Assembly: GCA_041476545.1 (NCBI GenBank)
Contig: JBGOTP010000095.1
Span: forward strand, 1-14,385
Direction of reading: 5' to 3'
Source of the DNA: JBGOTP01 sp041476545
GTDB taxonomy: Bacteria > Acidobacteriota > Vicinamibacteria > Vicinamibacterales > CAVVIG01
DNA: 14,385 nt
Within the stretch, counting starts at the first letter, position 1, and every line of letters starts with the position of its first letter. Positions 1 to 6,642 of this stretch are shown one piece after another. The notes under the pieces were generated by a model. That model did not search any database. It saw only the letters and a list, made by a program, of their open reading frames with translations, and had not been told where the DNA came from. The position numbers and the translations under genes were made by a program.

Positions 1-2
1 AA

Positions 3-443
3 CTCGTCATCTTCAATCGGGGCTCCGCCCCGAACCCCGTCAATAGGGGCTACGCCCCCCACCCCCTCCATAGGGGGTACCTCCCCGACCACGTACATAG
101 GGGGTCCGCCCCGAACCCCCACTCGGGAGCTCGCGGGACCCCAACGCCCCGCTCCGCTTCCTCGGAACACGGCGGCCGCTCGCCGCACGTGGTACTCGCC
201 GCCACGCACGACAACGAACTCGTCGACCTGCTGCAGGAACAGTTTGCTGCGTATCACTTCGAGGATGCGGTCGGCGCTGACGGGCTCGTGTTCAATCATC
301 GTCTCCAGGCAGGTCCAGCGACCACGAGGAACGCGATTGCCCTGCTCCGATTGCATGGCGCGCCGGCGACGCTCGTTGACCGGGCGTTGTCGTGCGCCGC
401 AACGCTAGATCGTCAGCGAGGAGGCGCGCTGACTGCCCGATAG
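3..443 (+). CDS. MutS-family mismatch-repair ATPase, C-terminal fragment (5' end beyond window)
   Basis: The frame is open from the left edge to the TAG at 441-443 (146 codons), so the gene is cut by the window edge. The part from about 189 reads like the end of a MutS ATPase domain: an ATHDNEL stretch (the MutS signal after Walker B), then HFEDAVGADGLVFNHRLQAGPATTRNA-type residues and an NAIALLRLHGAP tail. This resembles the short MutS-related proteins, which hydrolyse ATP on DNA. Walker A and Walker B are not in the window. Codons 6-41 are a four-copy nine-residue repeat (RGSAPNPVN and variants) with no counterpart I know in MutS. The roughly 20 codons between the repeat and HVVLAATHD also look foreign to the family. 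A GTG at 189 could serve as a start but would give only an 84-residue piece lacking the nucleotide site. Either a functional gene carries an in-frame insertion, or this is a decaying remnant. The family call is fairly sure; the gene's state is not. Confidence 0.65.
   Translation, partial: LVIFNRGSAPNPVNRGYAPHPLHRGYLPDHVHRGSAPNPHSGARGTPTPRSASSEHGGRSPHVVLAATHDNELVDLLQEQFAAYHFEDAVGADGLVFNHRLQAGPATTRNAIALLRLHGAPATLVDRALSCAATLDRQRGGALTAR
18..125 (+). repeat. Four-copy 27-bp GC-rich hairpin repeat, in frame with the MutS-like gene
   Basis: Four imperfect tandem units lie at 18-44, 45-71, 72-98 and 99-125. Each starts with (A/C)GGGG and carries a short inverted repeat, for example GGGGCTCCGCCCC at 19-31 and GGGGCTACGCCCC at 46-58. 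The period is exactly 27 nt, so the frame shared with the downstream MutS-like sequence stays open and encodes RGSAPNPVN, RGYAPHPLH, RGYLPDHVH and RGSAPNPHS. Units 1 and 4 are most alike. The repeat could be a mobile GC-hairpin family inserted in coding DNA, or intergenic hairpins beside a broken gene. Confidence 0.8.
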
Positions 444-463
444 AGCACGGACCATCGCACGGG

Positions 464-484
464 CCCCGCCTCGACTGCGCGGGG
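464..484. terminator. Candidate hairpin between convergent genes
   Basis: CCCCGC at 464-469 pairs with GCGGGG at 479-484 across a 9-nt loop. It lies in the 55-bp gap between the convergent stop codons of the MutS-like gene and the small membrane-anchored protein gene. No T-run follows on either strand, so intrinsic termination is only a possibility. Confidence 0.3.
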
Positions 485-498
485 AGACCGCGTCTGCG

Positions 499-807
499 CT
501 AACGCCCCGCGGCACGGAGCATGAAGGCCAGAAGCCCCGCCATCGCAGCCACCTGGCCGATCCAGAACGCGAACGACCATTTGAGTAGCTCGACGCGCGT
601 GGTTGCCATCTCCTGGCGCACGCCCGCGAGTCCGTCGTGCAGTTCCAGTCGCAGTGACGACACCTCGAGAGCCAGCCGCCGTTCGAACCGATCCGCAGCC
701 ATCTGTATCACTTCAGCCCTCTCCGATTCCAGCACGTCAATCAGACCAAGCGTTGCCTCGGAACCAAGACGATCCCGAACGGCCATGGGAATCGATACAC
801 CTGACAC
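499..807 (-). CDS. Small coiled-coil protein with C-terminal membrane anchor (LA_3696-like)
   Basis: This is a 102-residue protein. I chose the GTG at 807-805 because AAGGA lies about 7 nt upstream of it; the frame is open further back, but those residues are basic and low-complexity. Residues 8-30 contain a short helical segment (AVRDRLGSEATLGLIDVLE). Residues 28-75 form an amphipathic, charged helix rich in Glu and Arg (FERRLALEVSSLRLELHDG), likely a coiled coil. Residues 77-96 (WSFAFWIGQVAAMAGLLAFM) are one transmembrane helix with a short basic tail, which predicts a tail-anchored protein facing the cytoplasm. The layout matches small proteins annotated as LA_3696/DUF1640-like, which have no established function. 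It is divergent from the ADOP permease gene, with about 185 bp between start codons. A TTGACA box on the minus strand (867-862) precedes it, but the matching -10 is weak. Confidence 0.7.
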   Translation of the reverse strand: MSGVSIPMAVRDRLGSEATLGLIDVLESERAEVIQMAADRFERRLALEVSSLRLELHDGLAGVRQEMATTRVELLKWSFAFWIGQVAAMAGLLAFMLRAAGR

Positions 808-836
808 GCTCCCGTCCTTTTCTCGACCTCGACGAC

Positions 837-851
837 GACGATGCCATCGTC
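837..851. promoter_or_regulatory. 15-bp inverted repeat GACGATG-C-CATCGTC upstream of the small gene
   Basis: Arms of 7 bp (837-843 and 845-851) flank one central base. The site is 30 bp upstream of the minus-strand GTG at 807 and about 10 bp downstream, in that gene's direction, of a minus-strand TTGACA (867-862). It therefore overlaps the place where the -10 would be, which suits a repressor site. It sits at the end of a GAC-rich simple-sequence run, so it could be chance. Confidence 0.3.
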
Positions 852-947
852 TGAGAGACAGTGTCAAGACCTTTGCACACCAGACAGACTGCTGCCGGTG
901 AGCCGCTGCTTTTTCGTGCAAAAGAATCATTCGCCCGTCGGCCAGTG

Positions 948-953
948 TATAAC
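948..953 (+). promoter_or_regulatory. Weak candidate -10 box for the ADOP permease gene
   Basis: TATAAC (5 of 6 matches to the consensus) lies 39 bp before the chosen GTG at 993. No convincing -35 hexamer is seen 16-18 bp upstream, so support is slight. Confidence 0.25.
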
Positions 954-992
954 TGGGCCAACCTACACCTGTCCTGCCCGTCCAATCACAAC

Positions 993-3401
993 GTGCTCAA
1001 CGACCTGACATTCACCTTTCGCTCGCTCCGTCGCCAGCCGGCCTTCACGCTGGCGGCCGTCGCGACGCTTGCCGTCGGGATCGGCGCCACCACCGCCATC
1101 TTCAGCACCGTCAATGCCGCGTTGCTGCGGCCACTGCCCTATCCGCGCTCCGACGATCTGCGAGCCCTCTACGCGCCGGCCACGGATGGCCGCTTCACCA
1201 CGGGACGCGACTCTGGCGTGGAGATCACCCGGCTCAACAATCCAGCGTTCTCGATCGTGCACGCGAGCGGCAGCCAACGAGGCGACGCCACGATCATCCG
1301 CGACGATGGCACCCCCTTGCCGGCTGTGCTGTTCGCGGTCACGGACGGCTTCTTCGAACTGTTCGGCCTGCCGATGAGCGCCGGCCGCGCCTTCACGCCC
1401 CAGGAGCATCTGCCTGGCACGTCGCGATCCGCGGTGCTCTCATACCGCCTGTGGCACGACCTGTTTGGCGGCAATCCGGGAGTGGTCGGCAAGCCGATCC
1501 GGCTCGCCGAGGGCCCAGTGACCATCGTCGGCGTGGCTGCACGCGACTTCGACATTCCGCATGGAGCCGACCTCTGGATTAACGCCGTTGTGACACCCCA
1601 GTCGATCGGACACGGCTTCGACGGTTATCTGCGGGTCAAGCCGGGCACGACCCCGGAGCGTCTGCGCGACGAGATGGCCAGCGCCATGTCCAGCCTCGCG
1701 GAACAGTACGGTACCGTCGACAGGAACAGGCGTTACGACGTCCGCCCCCTTGCCTCCGCCATCGTTGGCGACCTGGGCCCCATGCTGGTCGTCGTGCTGG
1801 GTGGCGCGTCGGTGCTGCTCGTGCTGGCGTGTGTCAACGTCACGAACCTGCTGCTCGCGCGCGGAGCCGTGCGGGCACGCGAGATTGCCGTGCGCGTGGC
1901 GCTCGGCGCCGGCCGCGGCCGAGTGGTGCGGCAGCTGCTCACCGAGTCGCTGGTCCTCTCCGCGGCGGGCACGCTCGTCGGACTCCTGCTCGCGTTCCTC
2001 GGCGTTCGGTTGCTGCTCGTCCTCGGCGCATCTGAACTGCCTCGCCTCAGCAGCGTGCCCTTCGACCTCCGAGTGCTCGCATTTTCGCTTGTCTCCATGC
2101 TCGTCGTCGGCATTTTCGTTGGCTTTGCGCCGGCACTGCGTCTGGCAGGCACCAACCTCAGGACGCTGATGAACGAAAGCGGCCGCAGCATGGCCGGAGG
2201 TACCGGTGCGCACCGCATGCTCAAGACGATGGTCGTGGCCGAGATTGCGTTGGCGATTGCGCTGGTCGCGAGCGCGGGTTGGCTGGTGCGAAGCTTCGCC
2301 AATCTCGGAACCGCCAATCCGGGCTTCGTCGCCGACGGCCGGCTGGTCTTCGACCTCACGCTCCCTTTCTCGAAGTTTCCAGGGCCCGACCTTCCCGCCA
2401 GGGCGACGGCCTGGTCGCGCAATCTCGTCGAGCGTCTGCGAGCGATCAGCGGCGTCACTGCCGCCGGCACCACGTCGACCTTTCCCCTCCGATCGGACTA
2501 CGACGCCGTGCTGTACGTCGGCGTCCAGGGCGACCGCGTGGACCCCGAGCACCCGCTTGTCGCGCGAGCACACCGAGTCTCGCCGGACTTCTTCGACGCG
2601 ATGGGCACCAGGATGCTGGCGGGCCGTGCATTCACAGCCGACGATCGGCAGGACACCGCGCTCGTCACCATCGTCAATCGATCCTTCGCCCGACGGTATT
2701 TCGGAGGCAGGGATCCCCTCACCATGAGGTTCACCGCGGGGTATCCCGAACCCAGCGCGACGGCATTCACCGTCGTCGGCGTCGTGGACGATGTGAAGTA
2801 CGTGTCGATGGGGGAAGCGGCCGATCCTGCGTTCTATATGCCGCAGCCTCAGTCGGTCTATCTGCGGCAAACAGTCGTCCTGCGAACGTCACTGGGGGAT
2901 CCGACGACGATCGCGCCGACGGTGCGTGCCGCAATCAGGGACATGGATCCGCAGATTCCGGTGGATTTCCGATCGCTCACCGACATCGTCTCGGCATCGT
3001 TGAGCCGCCAGCGTCTTGGCATGACGCTGATGCTGCTGTTCGCCACCGCGGCGCTGGCGCTCGCTGCCGTCGGCATCTACGGCGTGATCGCGTACGCCTC
3101 GGCGCAGCGCGTCGGGGAGGTGGCCACGCGGATGGCGCTCGGCGCGACGCCCTCGAATGTGTTCTGGCTGATGATGCGCCAGGGTCGAACGCTCGCCGTC
3201 ATCGGCACGGCAGTGGGCCTGGCCGTCGCCTACGCGGCCGGGCGTATCGTGTCGAACCGCTTGTACGAGGTGCGCGCCTCAGACCCGCTGATTCTGGCTG
3301 CGGCGACGGCTCTCGTTCTCGGCATCACACTCGTCGCCATCGTCTTTCCCGCGCGGCGGGCGTCGCAGGTCGATCCGTCCCGCGTGCTCCGCCTGGACTA
3401 G
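993..3401 (+). CDS. ADOP-type (acidobacterial duplicated orphan permease) MacB/FtsX-like ABC permease
   Basis: The protein has 802 residues from the GTG at 993. This start gives LNDLTFTFRSLRRQPAFT, the usual beginning of the family. The frame is open back to an ATG at 861, but those 44 extra residues are unlike the family and overlap the divergent promoter region. No clear Shine-Dalgarno sequence precedes 993. The architecture is duplicated: TM1 at about 17-41 (VGIGATTAIFSTVNA), a first MacB-type periplasmic domain to about 255, and a first FtsX three-helix core at about 260-385 (NVTNLLLARGAVRAREIAVR). Then come a second entry helix at about 408-435, a second periplasmic domain to about 670, and a second FtsX core at 673-800 (AVGIYGVIAYASAQR, ending in PARRASQVDPS). 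MacB-like permeases act in the inner membrane as mechanotransmission devices. ADOPs lack a fused ATPase and their substrates are unknown. The ABC ATPase starting at 3556 belongs with the ABC-2 permease after it, so this permease looks like a true orphan. Confidence 0.9.
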   Translation: MLNDLTFTFRSLRRQPAFTLAAVATLAVGIGATTAIFSTVNAALLRPLPYPRSDDLRALYAPATDGRFTTGRDSGVEITRLNNPAFSIVHASGSQRGDATIIRDDGTPLPAVLFAVTDGFFELFGLPMSAGRAFTPQEHLPGTSRSAVLSYRLWHDLFGGNPGVVGKPIRLAEGPVTIVGVAARDFDIPHGADLWINAVVTPQSIGHGFDGYLRVKPGTTPERLRDEMASAMSSLAEQYGTVDRNRRYDVRPLASAIVGDLGPMLVVVLGGASVLLVLACVNVTNLLLARGAVRAREIAVRVALGAGRGRVVRQLLTESLVLSAAGTLVGLLLAFLGVRLLLVLGASELPRLSSVPFDLRVLAFSLVSMLVVGIFVGFAPALRLAGTNLRTLMNESGRSMAGGTGAHRMLKTMVVAEIALAIALVASAGWLVRSFANLGTANPGFVADGRLVFDLTLPFSKFPGPDLPARATAWSRNLVERLRAISGVTAAGTTSTFPLRSDYDAVLYVGVQGDRVDPEHPLVARAHRVSPDFFDAMGTRMLAGRAFTADDRQDTALVTIVNRSFARRYFGGRDPLTMRFTAGYPEPSATAFTVVGVVDDVKYVSMGEAADPAFYMPQPQSVYLRQTVVLRTSLGDPTTIAPTVRAAIRDMDPQIPVDFRSLTDIVSASLSRQRLGMTLMLLFATAALALAAVGIYGVIAYASAQRVGEVATRMALGATPSNVFWLMMRQGRTLAVIGTAVGLAVAYAAGRIVSNRLYEVRASDPLILAAATALVLGITLVAIVFPARRASQVDPSRVLRLD

Positions 3402-3481
3402 CCTGGCCTACGCTCGTTGCACGCGCGGAGTGCGGCTTCAGCCCCTCGCGTGTCTTCGTCCCGGTACGACGCGCACCTCCC

Positions 3482-3497
3482 CATGACATTTGTCATG
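3482..3497. promoter_or_regulatory. Perfect palindrome CATGACA-TT-TGTCATG, candidate operator of the ABC/two-component operon
   Basis: Two perfect 7-bp arms (3482-3488 and 3491-3497) flank a 2-bp centre, 58 bp before the ATPase ATG. TTGTCA in the right arm (3490-3495) matches a -35 box at 5 of 6 positions, though no good -10 follows. A dyad of this size suits a dimeric NarL/LuxR-type regulator, and the last gene of the operon encodes one. Autoregulation through this site is an inference. It is the only gene-free palindrome of this quality in the 154-bp gap 3402-3555. Confidence 0.55.
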
Positions 3498-3555
3498 TCG
3501 CCACCCTGACGCCCTGCACTGGTCTCCCCGCGCGTCGTGTTTCACACTTCGGGGG

Positions 3556-4509
3556 ATGACTGAACCGGTTGCTGAACTCCGCGGCGCGACCAGGCGCTAT
3601 GACCGTGTCGTCGCGCTCGATCGGGTCGACCTCGCCCTCGCGGCCGGGCAGGTCACCGCGCTTCTCGGCCCTAACGGCGCGGGCAAGACCACCGCAGTGC
3701 GCCTGGTGCTCGGTCTGACGCGTCCATCCGAAGGCTCGGCCCGCCTGTTCGGGCGCGACCCGCGCGACCTCGCGGTCCGCCAACGCGTCGGCATCATGTT
3801 GCAAGTGTCCAAGGTGCCGGAGACCCTGAAGGTCTCTGAGCACTTGCGGCTCTTCTCGAGCTACTACCCGTCTCCCCTGCCGGCAGCGGAGGTCGTCGCC
3901 TTGACCGGCCTGACGGGCGTCGAAGATCGCCAGTTCGGCAAGCTGTCGGGCGGCCAGAAGCAGCGGCTCCTGTTCGCGCTCGCTCTCTGCGGCAATCCCG
4001 ACCTGCTCGTTCTCGACGAACCGACCATCGGGCTCGATGTCGAGTCTCGCCGCGCATTCTGGCAGGAGGTGCGCAACCTCGTCACCCGTGGCCGCTCGTT
4101 GCTGCTGACCACGCACTACATCGAAGAAGCCGACGCGCTCGCCGATCGCATCGTCGTGCTGCAAGGCGGACGCATCATTGCCGATGGCACGCCGGCCGAG
4201 ATCAAGACCGGCGGTGCCGGCCGGCAGATTCGCTGCGTGACGCGCCTCACCGACGATGAATTGGCAGCGATGCCAGGCGTCCGCGTCGTGCGCCACGACA
4301 AGAACCGCACGTTGCTGGTCGTCACCGCCGCCGAGCGCGTCGTGCAGGAACTCCTCACCCGCGACCCATCACTCTCCAACCTCGACGTTGCAGACGCGAC
4401 ACTCGAGGATGCGTTTCTGGCATTGACGGCCGCGGCGCCCGCCGCGCCCGCCTCCGCCATGCCGTCTTCTGAGGCCCGCACGACGTGTCCCGAGCGAGGT
4501 TCACGATGA
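3556..4509 (+). CDS. ABC transporter ATP-binding protein (drug/lipid exporter type, CcmA-like)
   Basis: The protein has 317 residues from the ATG at 3556, directly preceded by GGGGG. Starts further upstream would run through the palindrome at 3482-3497 and add unrelated residues. All the ATPase motifs are present: Walker A GPNGAGKTT (38-46), Q-loop Gln83, signature LSGGQKQR (130-137), Walker B LLVLDEP (150-156) and switch His187 (TTH). After about residue 205 comes the C-terminal domain usual for ABC-2 ATPases. The last 25 residues are Ala/Pro-rich and look disordered. It would energise the ABC-2 permease encoded next, whose ATG overlaps this stop codon (ATGA, 4506-4509), so the two are translationally coupled. 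In Bacillus, YvfR/YvfS with YvfT/YvfU have the same ABC plus two-component arrangement. The exported compound is unknown. Export rather than import is expected because no substrate-binding protein is present. Confidence 0.92.
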   Translation: MTEPVAELRGATRRYDRVVALDRVDLALAAGQVTALLGPNGAGKTTAVRLVLGLTRPSEGSARLFGRDPRDLAVRQRVGIMLQVSKVPETLKVSEHLRLFSSYYPSPLPAAEVVALTGLTGVEDRQFGKLSGGQKQRLLFALALCGNPDLLVLDEPTIGLDVESRRAFWQEVRNLVTRGRSLLLTTHYIEEADALADRIVVLQGGRIIADGTPAEIKTGGAGRQIRCVTRLTDDELAAMPGVRVVRHDKNRTLLVVTAAERVVQELLTRDPSLSNLDVADATLEDAFLALTAAAPAAPASAMPSSEARTTCPERGSR

Positions 4510-5288
4510 CCGGAGTTCCGAGGCGATGGCGACTTCGACTCTACGCCCTTGAATGCTGGTACGAACTCGTCAAGCAATTGCGGATGCCGATGTTCGTCGT
4601 GTTCGCGCTCGGCTTTCCGGTGATGTTCTACATCTTCTTTGGCGTGCTCTTTGGCCGAGGCTCCGCGCCGGGCGGCGGATCGTTGGGCACGTACTACATC
4701 GCGACATACGGGGCGTTCAGCGTCATCAGCTCCGCCTTGTTTGGCTTTGGCGGCTCGGTGGCCACCGAGCGTGGGCAGGGCTGGATGCTGCTGAAGCGAG
4801 CGTCTCCGATGCCACCCGAGGCCTATTTCATCGCAAAGCTCGCCGTGAGTCTCCTATTCGCCCTGACAATCGTGGTGCTTCTGACAATCTGCGGCATGGC
4901 CTTCGTCGGCGTCCGCGTCTCGCTCCCCATCTGGTCCCGCCTGGCCGCGACGTTGGTGGCGGGCGCAGTGCCGTTCTGTGCGCTCGGCCTGGCCATTGGG
5001 TACTGGGCCGGCCCGAACTCCGCGGTCGGCGTCGTCAATCTGATCAACCTGCCAATGGCCATCGTGTCTGGCCTCTGGATGCCGATCGAGATGCTGCCGG
5101 CCTTCGCGCGAGGTGTCGCCCCGCTGCTTCCGCCGTATCACTACAGCCAGCTCGCGCTGGCCACGCTCGGCGCCGGGCGCAGCGGTTCCCCGCTGGGCCA
5201 CGCGCTCGTGCTCGTCGGCTTCAGCGGCCTATGTCTGACCCTGGCATACGCCGGTTACCTCCGAGACGAGGGCAAGACGTATGGATAG
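4506..5288 (+). CDS. ABC-2 type transporter permease
   Basis: The protein has 260 residues. I prefer the ATG at 4506 over the in-frame GTG at 4485 because GAGG at 4496-4499 is 6 nt upstream and the ATG overlaps the ATPase stop as ATGA. About six transmembrane helices are visible, near 29-49, 61-82, 109-135, 146-167, 176-198 and 231-252. The amphipathic N-terminal segment (LECWYELVKQLRMPM) and the cytoplasmic ERGQGWMLLKRASPMPPEAY loop after helix 2 are typical of ABC-2 permeases, where the loop region contacts the ATPase. The sequence SGLWMPIEMLP before the last helices is also characteristic. It would form a homodimer with two copies of the preceding ATPase to export a hydrophobic compound, lipid or drug. 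Its end overlaps the start of the amidohydrolase gene by 8 nt, so the amidohydrolase is part of the same transcript. Confidence 0.9.
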   Translation: MTGVPRRWRLRLYALECWYELVKQLRMPMFVVFALGFPVMFYIFFGVLFGRGSAPGGGSLGTYYIATYGAFSVISSALFGFGGSVATERGQGWMLLKRASPMPPEAYFIAKLAVSLLFALTIVVLLTICGMAFVGVRVSLPIWSRLAATLVAGAVPFCALGLAIGYWAGPNSAVGVVNLINLPMAIVSGLWMPIEMLPAFARGVAPLLPPYHYSQLALATLGAGRSGSPLGHALVLVGFSGLCLTLAYAGYLRDEGKTYG

Positions 5289-6630
5289 CACCGTGAAGAG
5301 CCGTCTGAAAAGTCGAGCCACTCCTGTTGTGATTGCCGTCCTGAGCGTCGGCATCATGGCGATCGGCATGGCCCTCGACCACGCGAGCGCGACGCGCGCT
5401 CAGGTAAGGCCGAGAGCCATTGCGACTCCGCAGGCTCCGATCACGGCAATCGTCAACGCTCGTGTGTTCGACGGCGAGCGGCTCATCCCATCGGCGACCG
5501 TCGTGTTCGAGGGTGATCACATTCTCGCCGTCGGTCCCGACGTCACGCCCCCACCCGGAGCGGCCATCATCGATGGAGCCGGCCAGACGCTGATGCCGGG
5601 ATTCATCGATGCCCATACGCACGCGTCAGGCGATGCGCTCGAACGCGCCGTCGTGTTCGGCGTGACGACCGAGCTCGACATGTTCACCGATCCGGACTTC
5701 GCACGACTTCGCCGTGCGGAACAAGTCAGTAGTCGGGTAACAACGCGGTCGGATCTCCGGTCGGCCGGCGTGCTGGCGACCGCGCCAGGCGGACATGGCA
5801 CCGAGTTCGGCATTCCGATACCCACACTGGCAAGTGTCGGCGACGCGCAGTCATTCATTGATGCCCGGATCGCCGAGGGGTCGGACTACATCAAGATTGT
5901 CGAAGACGACGGCAGCGGGTACGGCTTGACGTGGCCGACTCTCAGCCATGAAGAATTGGCGGCTGTCGTGCGGGCGGCGCACTGGCGGCAGAAGCTCGCA
6001 GTCGTGCACATTGGATCGCAGCGCGACGCCATGGCCGCCATCGACGCTGGCGCAGACGCCTTGGTGCACCTCTTCTCTGACTCGGCGCCGACGCCCGATT
6101 TTGTGGCGAGAGCCGTGACGCAGCGGCTGTTCGTCGTGCCCACGCTGACCGTGCTCGAAAGTGAAACCGGCCACCCTAGCGGAGCCTCTCTTGTGCATGA
6201 TGCCCGCATCGCGCCTTTCCTGATCAACGCCGAGGTCTCCGCGCTGAGGTCGACTTTTCCATTTGCCGGGACGGGCTTGAAGCTCGCTCACGCACGAGCC
6301 GCAGTCGCCGCCCTCAAAGCAGCGGGCGTACCGATACTCGCCGGTACCGACGCACCGAACCCCGGCACTACGCACGGGGCGAGCGTGCACCGCGAACTCG
6401 AACTTCTCGTCGGTGCGGGACTCACGCCGATCGACGCCCTGACGGCCGCGACTTCAACTCCCGCCAAAGTGTTCGGCCTTCTGGATCGCGGTCGGATTGC
6501 GCCTGGCCTTCGCGCCGACTTGATCCTCGTCAATGGCAACCCTGTTGAAGACATCACCGCCACGCGAGCGATCACGCACGTGTGGCGGAACGGCGCAGTC
6601 GTTGTGCGGTACACATTCGTGGCGCGGTAG
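5281..6630 (+). CDS. Membrane-anchored or secreted amidohydrolase (imidazolonepropionase-like, COG1228 type)
   Basis: The protein has 449 residues. The ATG at 5281 overlaps the permease stop by 8 nt and has GAGGG about 8 nt upstream. Residues 1-13 are basic, and 14-33 (PVVIAVLSVGIMAIGMALDH) form a hydrophobic signal or anchor, so the enzyme should act outside the cytoplasm. The amidohydrolase metal centre is recognisable: HxH at His112/His114 in PGFIDAHTH, Lys205 in DYIKIVEDDG, His243 (VVHIGS), His263 (LVHLFSD) and Asp357 (LAGTDAPN). A C-terminal sandwich segment follows (RGRIAPGLRADLILVNGNP). These residues suggest an intact binuclear or mononuclear metal hydrolase cleaving an amide, cyclic amide or ester. 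Related proteins include secreted dipeptidases and imidazolonepropionase-like enzymes, so the substrate cannot be named. Its position between an exporter and a sensor kinase suggests it works on the exported or sensed compound; this is inference. Confidence 0.85.
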   Translation: MDSTVKSRLKSRATPVVIAVLSVGIMAIGMALDHASATRAQVRPRAIATPQAPITAIVNARVFDGERLIPSATVVFEGDHILAVGPDVTPPPGAAIIDGAGQTLMPGFIDAHTHASGDALERAVVFGVTTELDMFTDPDFARLRRAEQVSSRVTTRSDLRSAGVLATAPGGHGTEFGIPIPTLASVGDAQSFIDARIAEGSDYIKIVEDDGSGYGLTWPTLSHEELAAVVRAAHWRQKLAVVHIGSQRDAMAAIDAGADALVHLFSDSAPTPDFVARAVTQRLFVVPTLTVLESETGHPSGASLVHDARIAPFLINAEVSALRSTFPFAGTGLKLAHARAAVAALKAAGVPILAGTDAPNPGTTHGASVHRELELLVGAGLTPIDALTAATSTPAKVFGLLDRGRIAPGLRADLILVNGNPVEDITATRAITHVWRNGAVVVRYTFVAR

Positions 6631-6642
6631 ACTGCCGTCCTG

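Noticed and set aside
14..125. The left-edge repeat as a CRISPR array
   Set aside because: The units are contiguous and diverged, with no unique spacers, and no cas gene is present.
861..992. ATG at 861 as start of the ADOP permease
   Set aside because: The added 44 residues do not resemble the family and would cover the divergent promoter region; the family-like N-terminus begins at the GTG at 993.
1440..2870. A 476-codon open frame on the minus strand
   Set aside because: It is antisense to the ADOP permease, rich in Arg, Gln, His and Glu with no domain pattern, as expected from the complement of high-GC coding DNA.
3490..3555. Start of the ATPase at 3490
   Set aside because: It would begin inside the palindrome and add 22 non-homologous residues; the ATG at 3556 gives the normal family N-terminus.
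2279..3559. A 426-codon plus-strand frame spanning the end of the permease gene and the intergenic gap
   Set aside because: It is a shadow frame of the permease: very Arg-rich, no recognisable motif, and it runs into the ATPase start.
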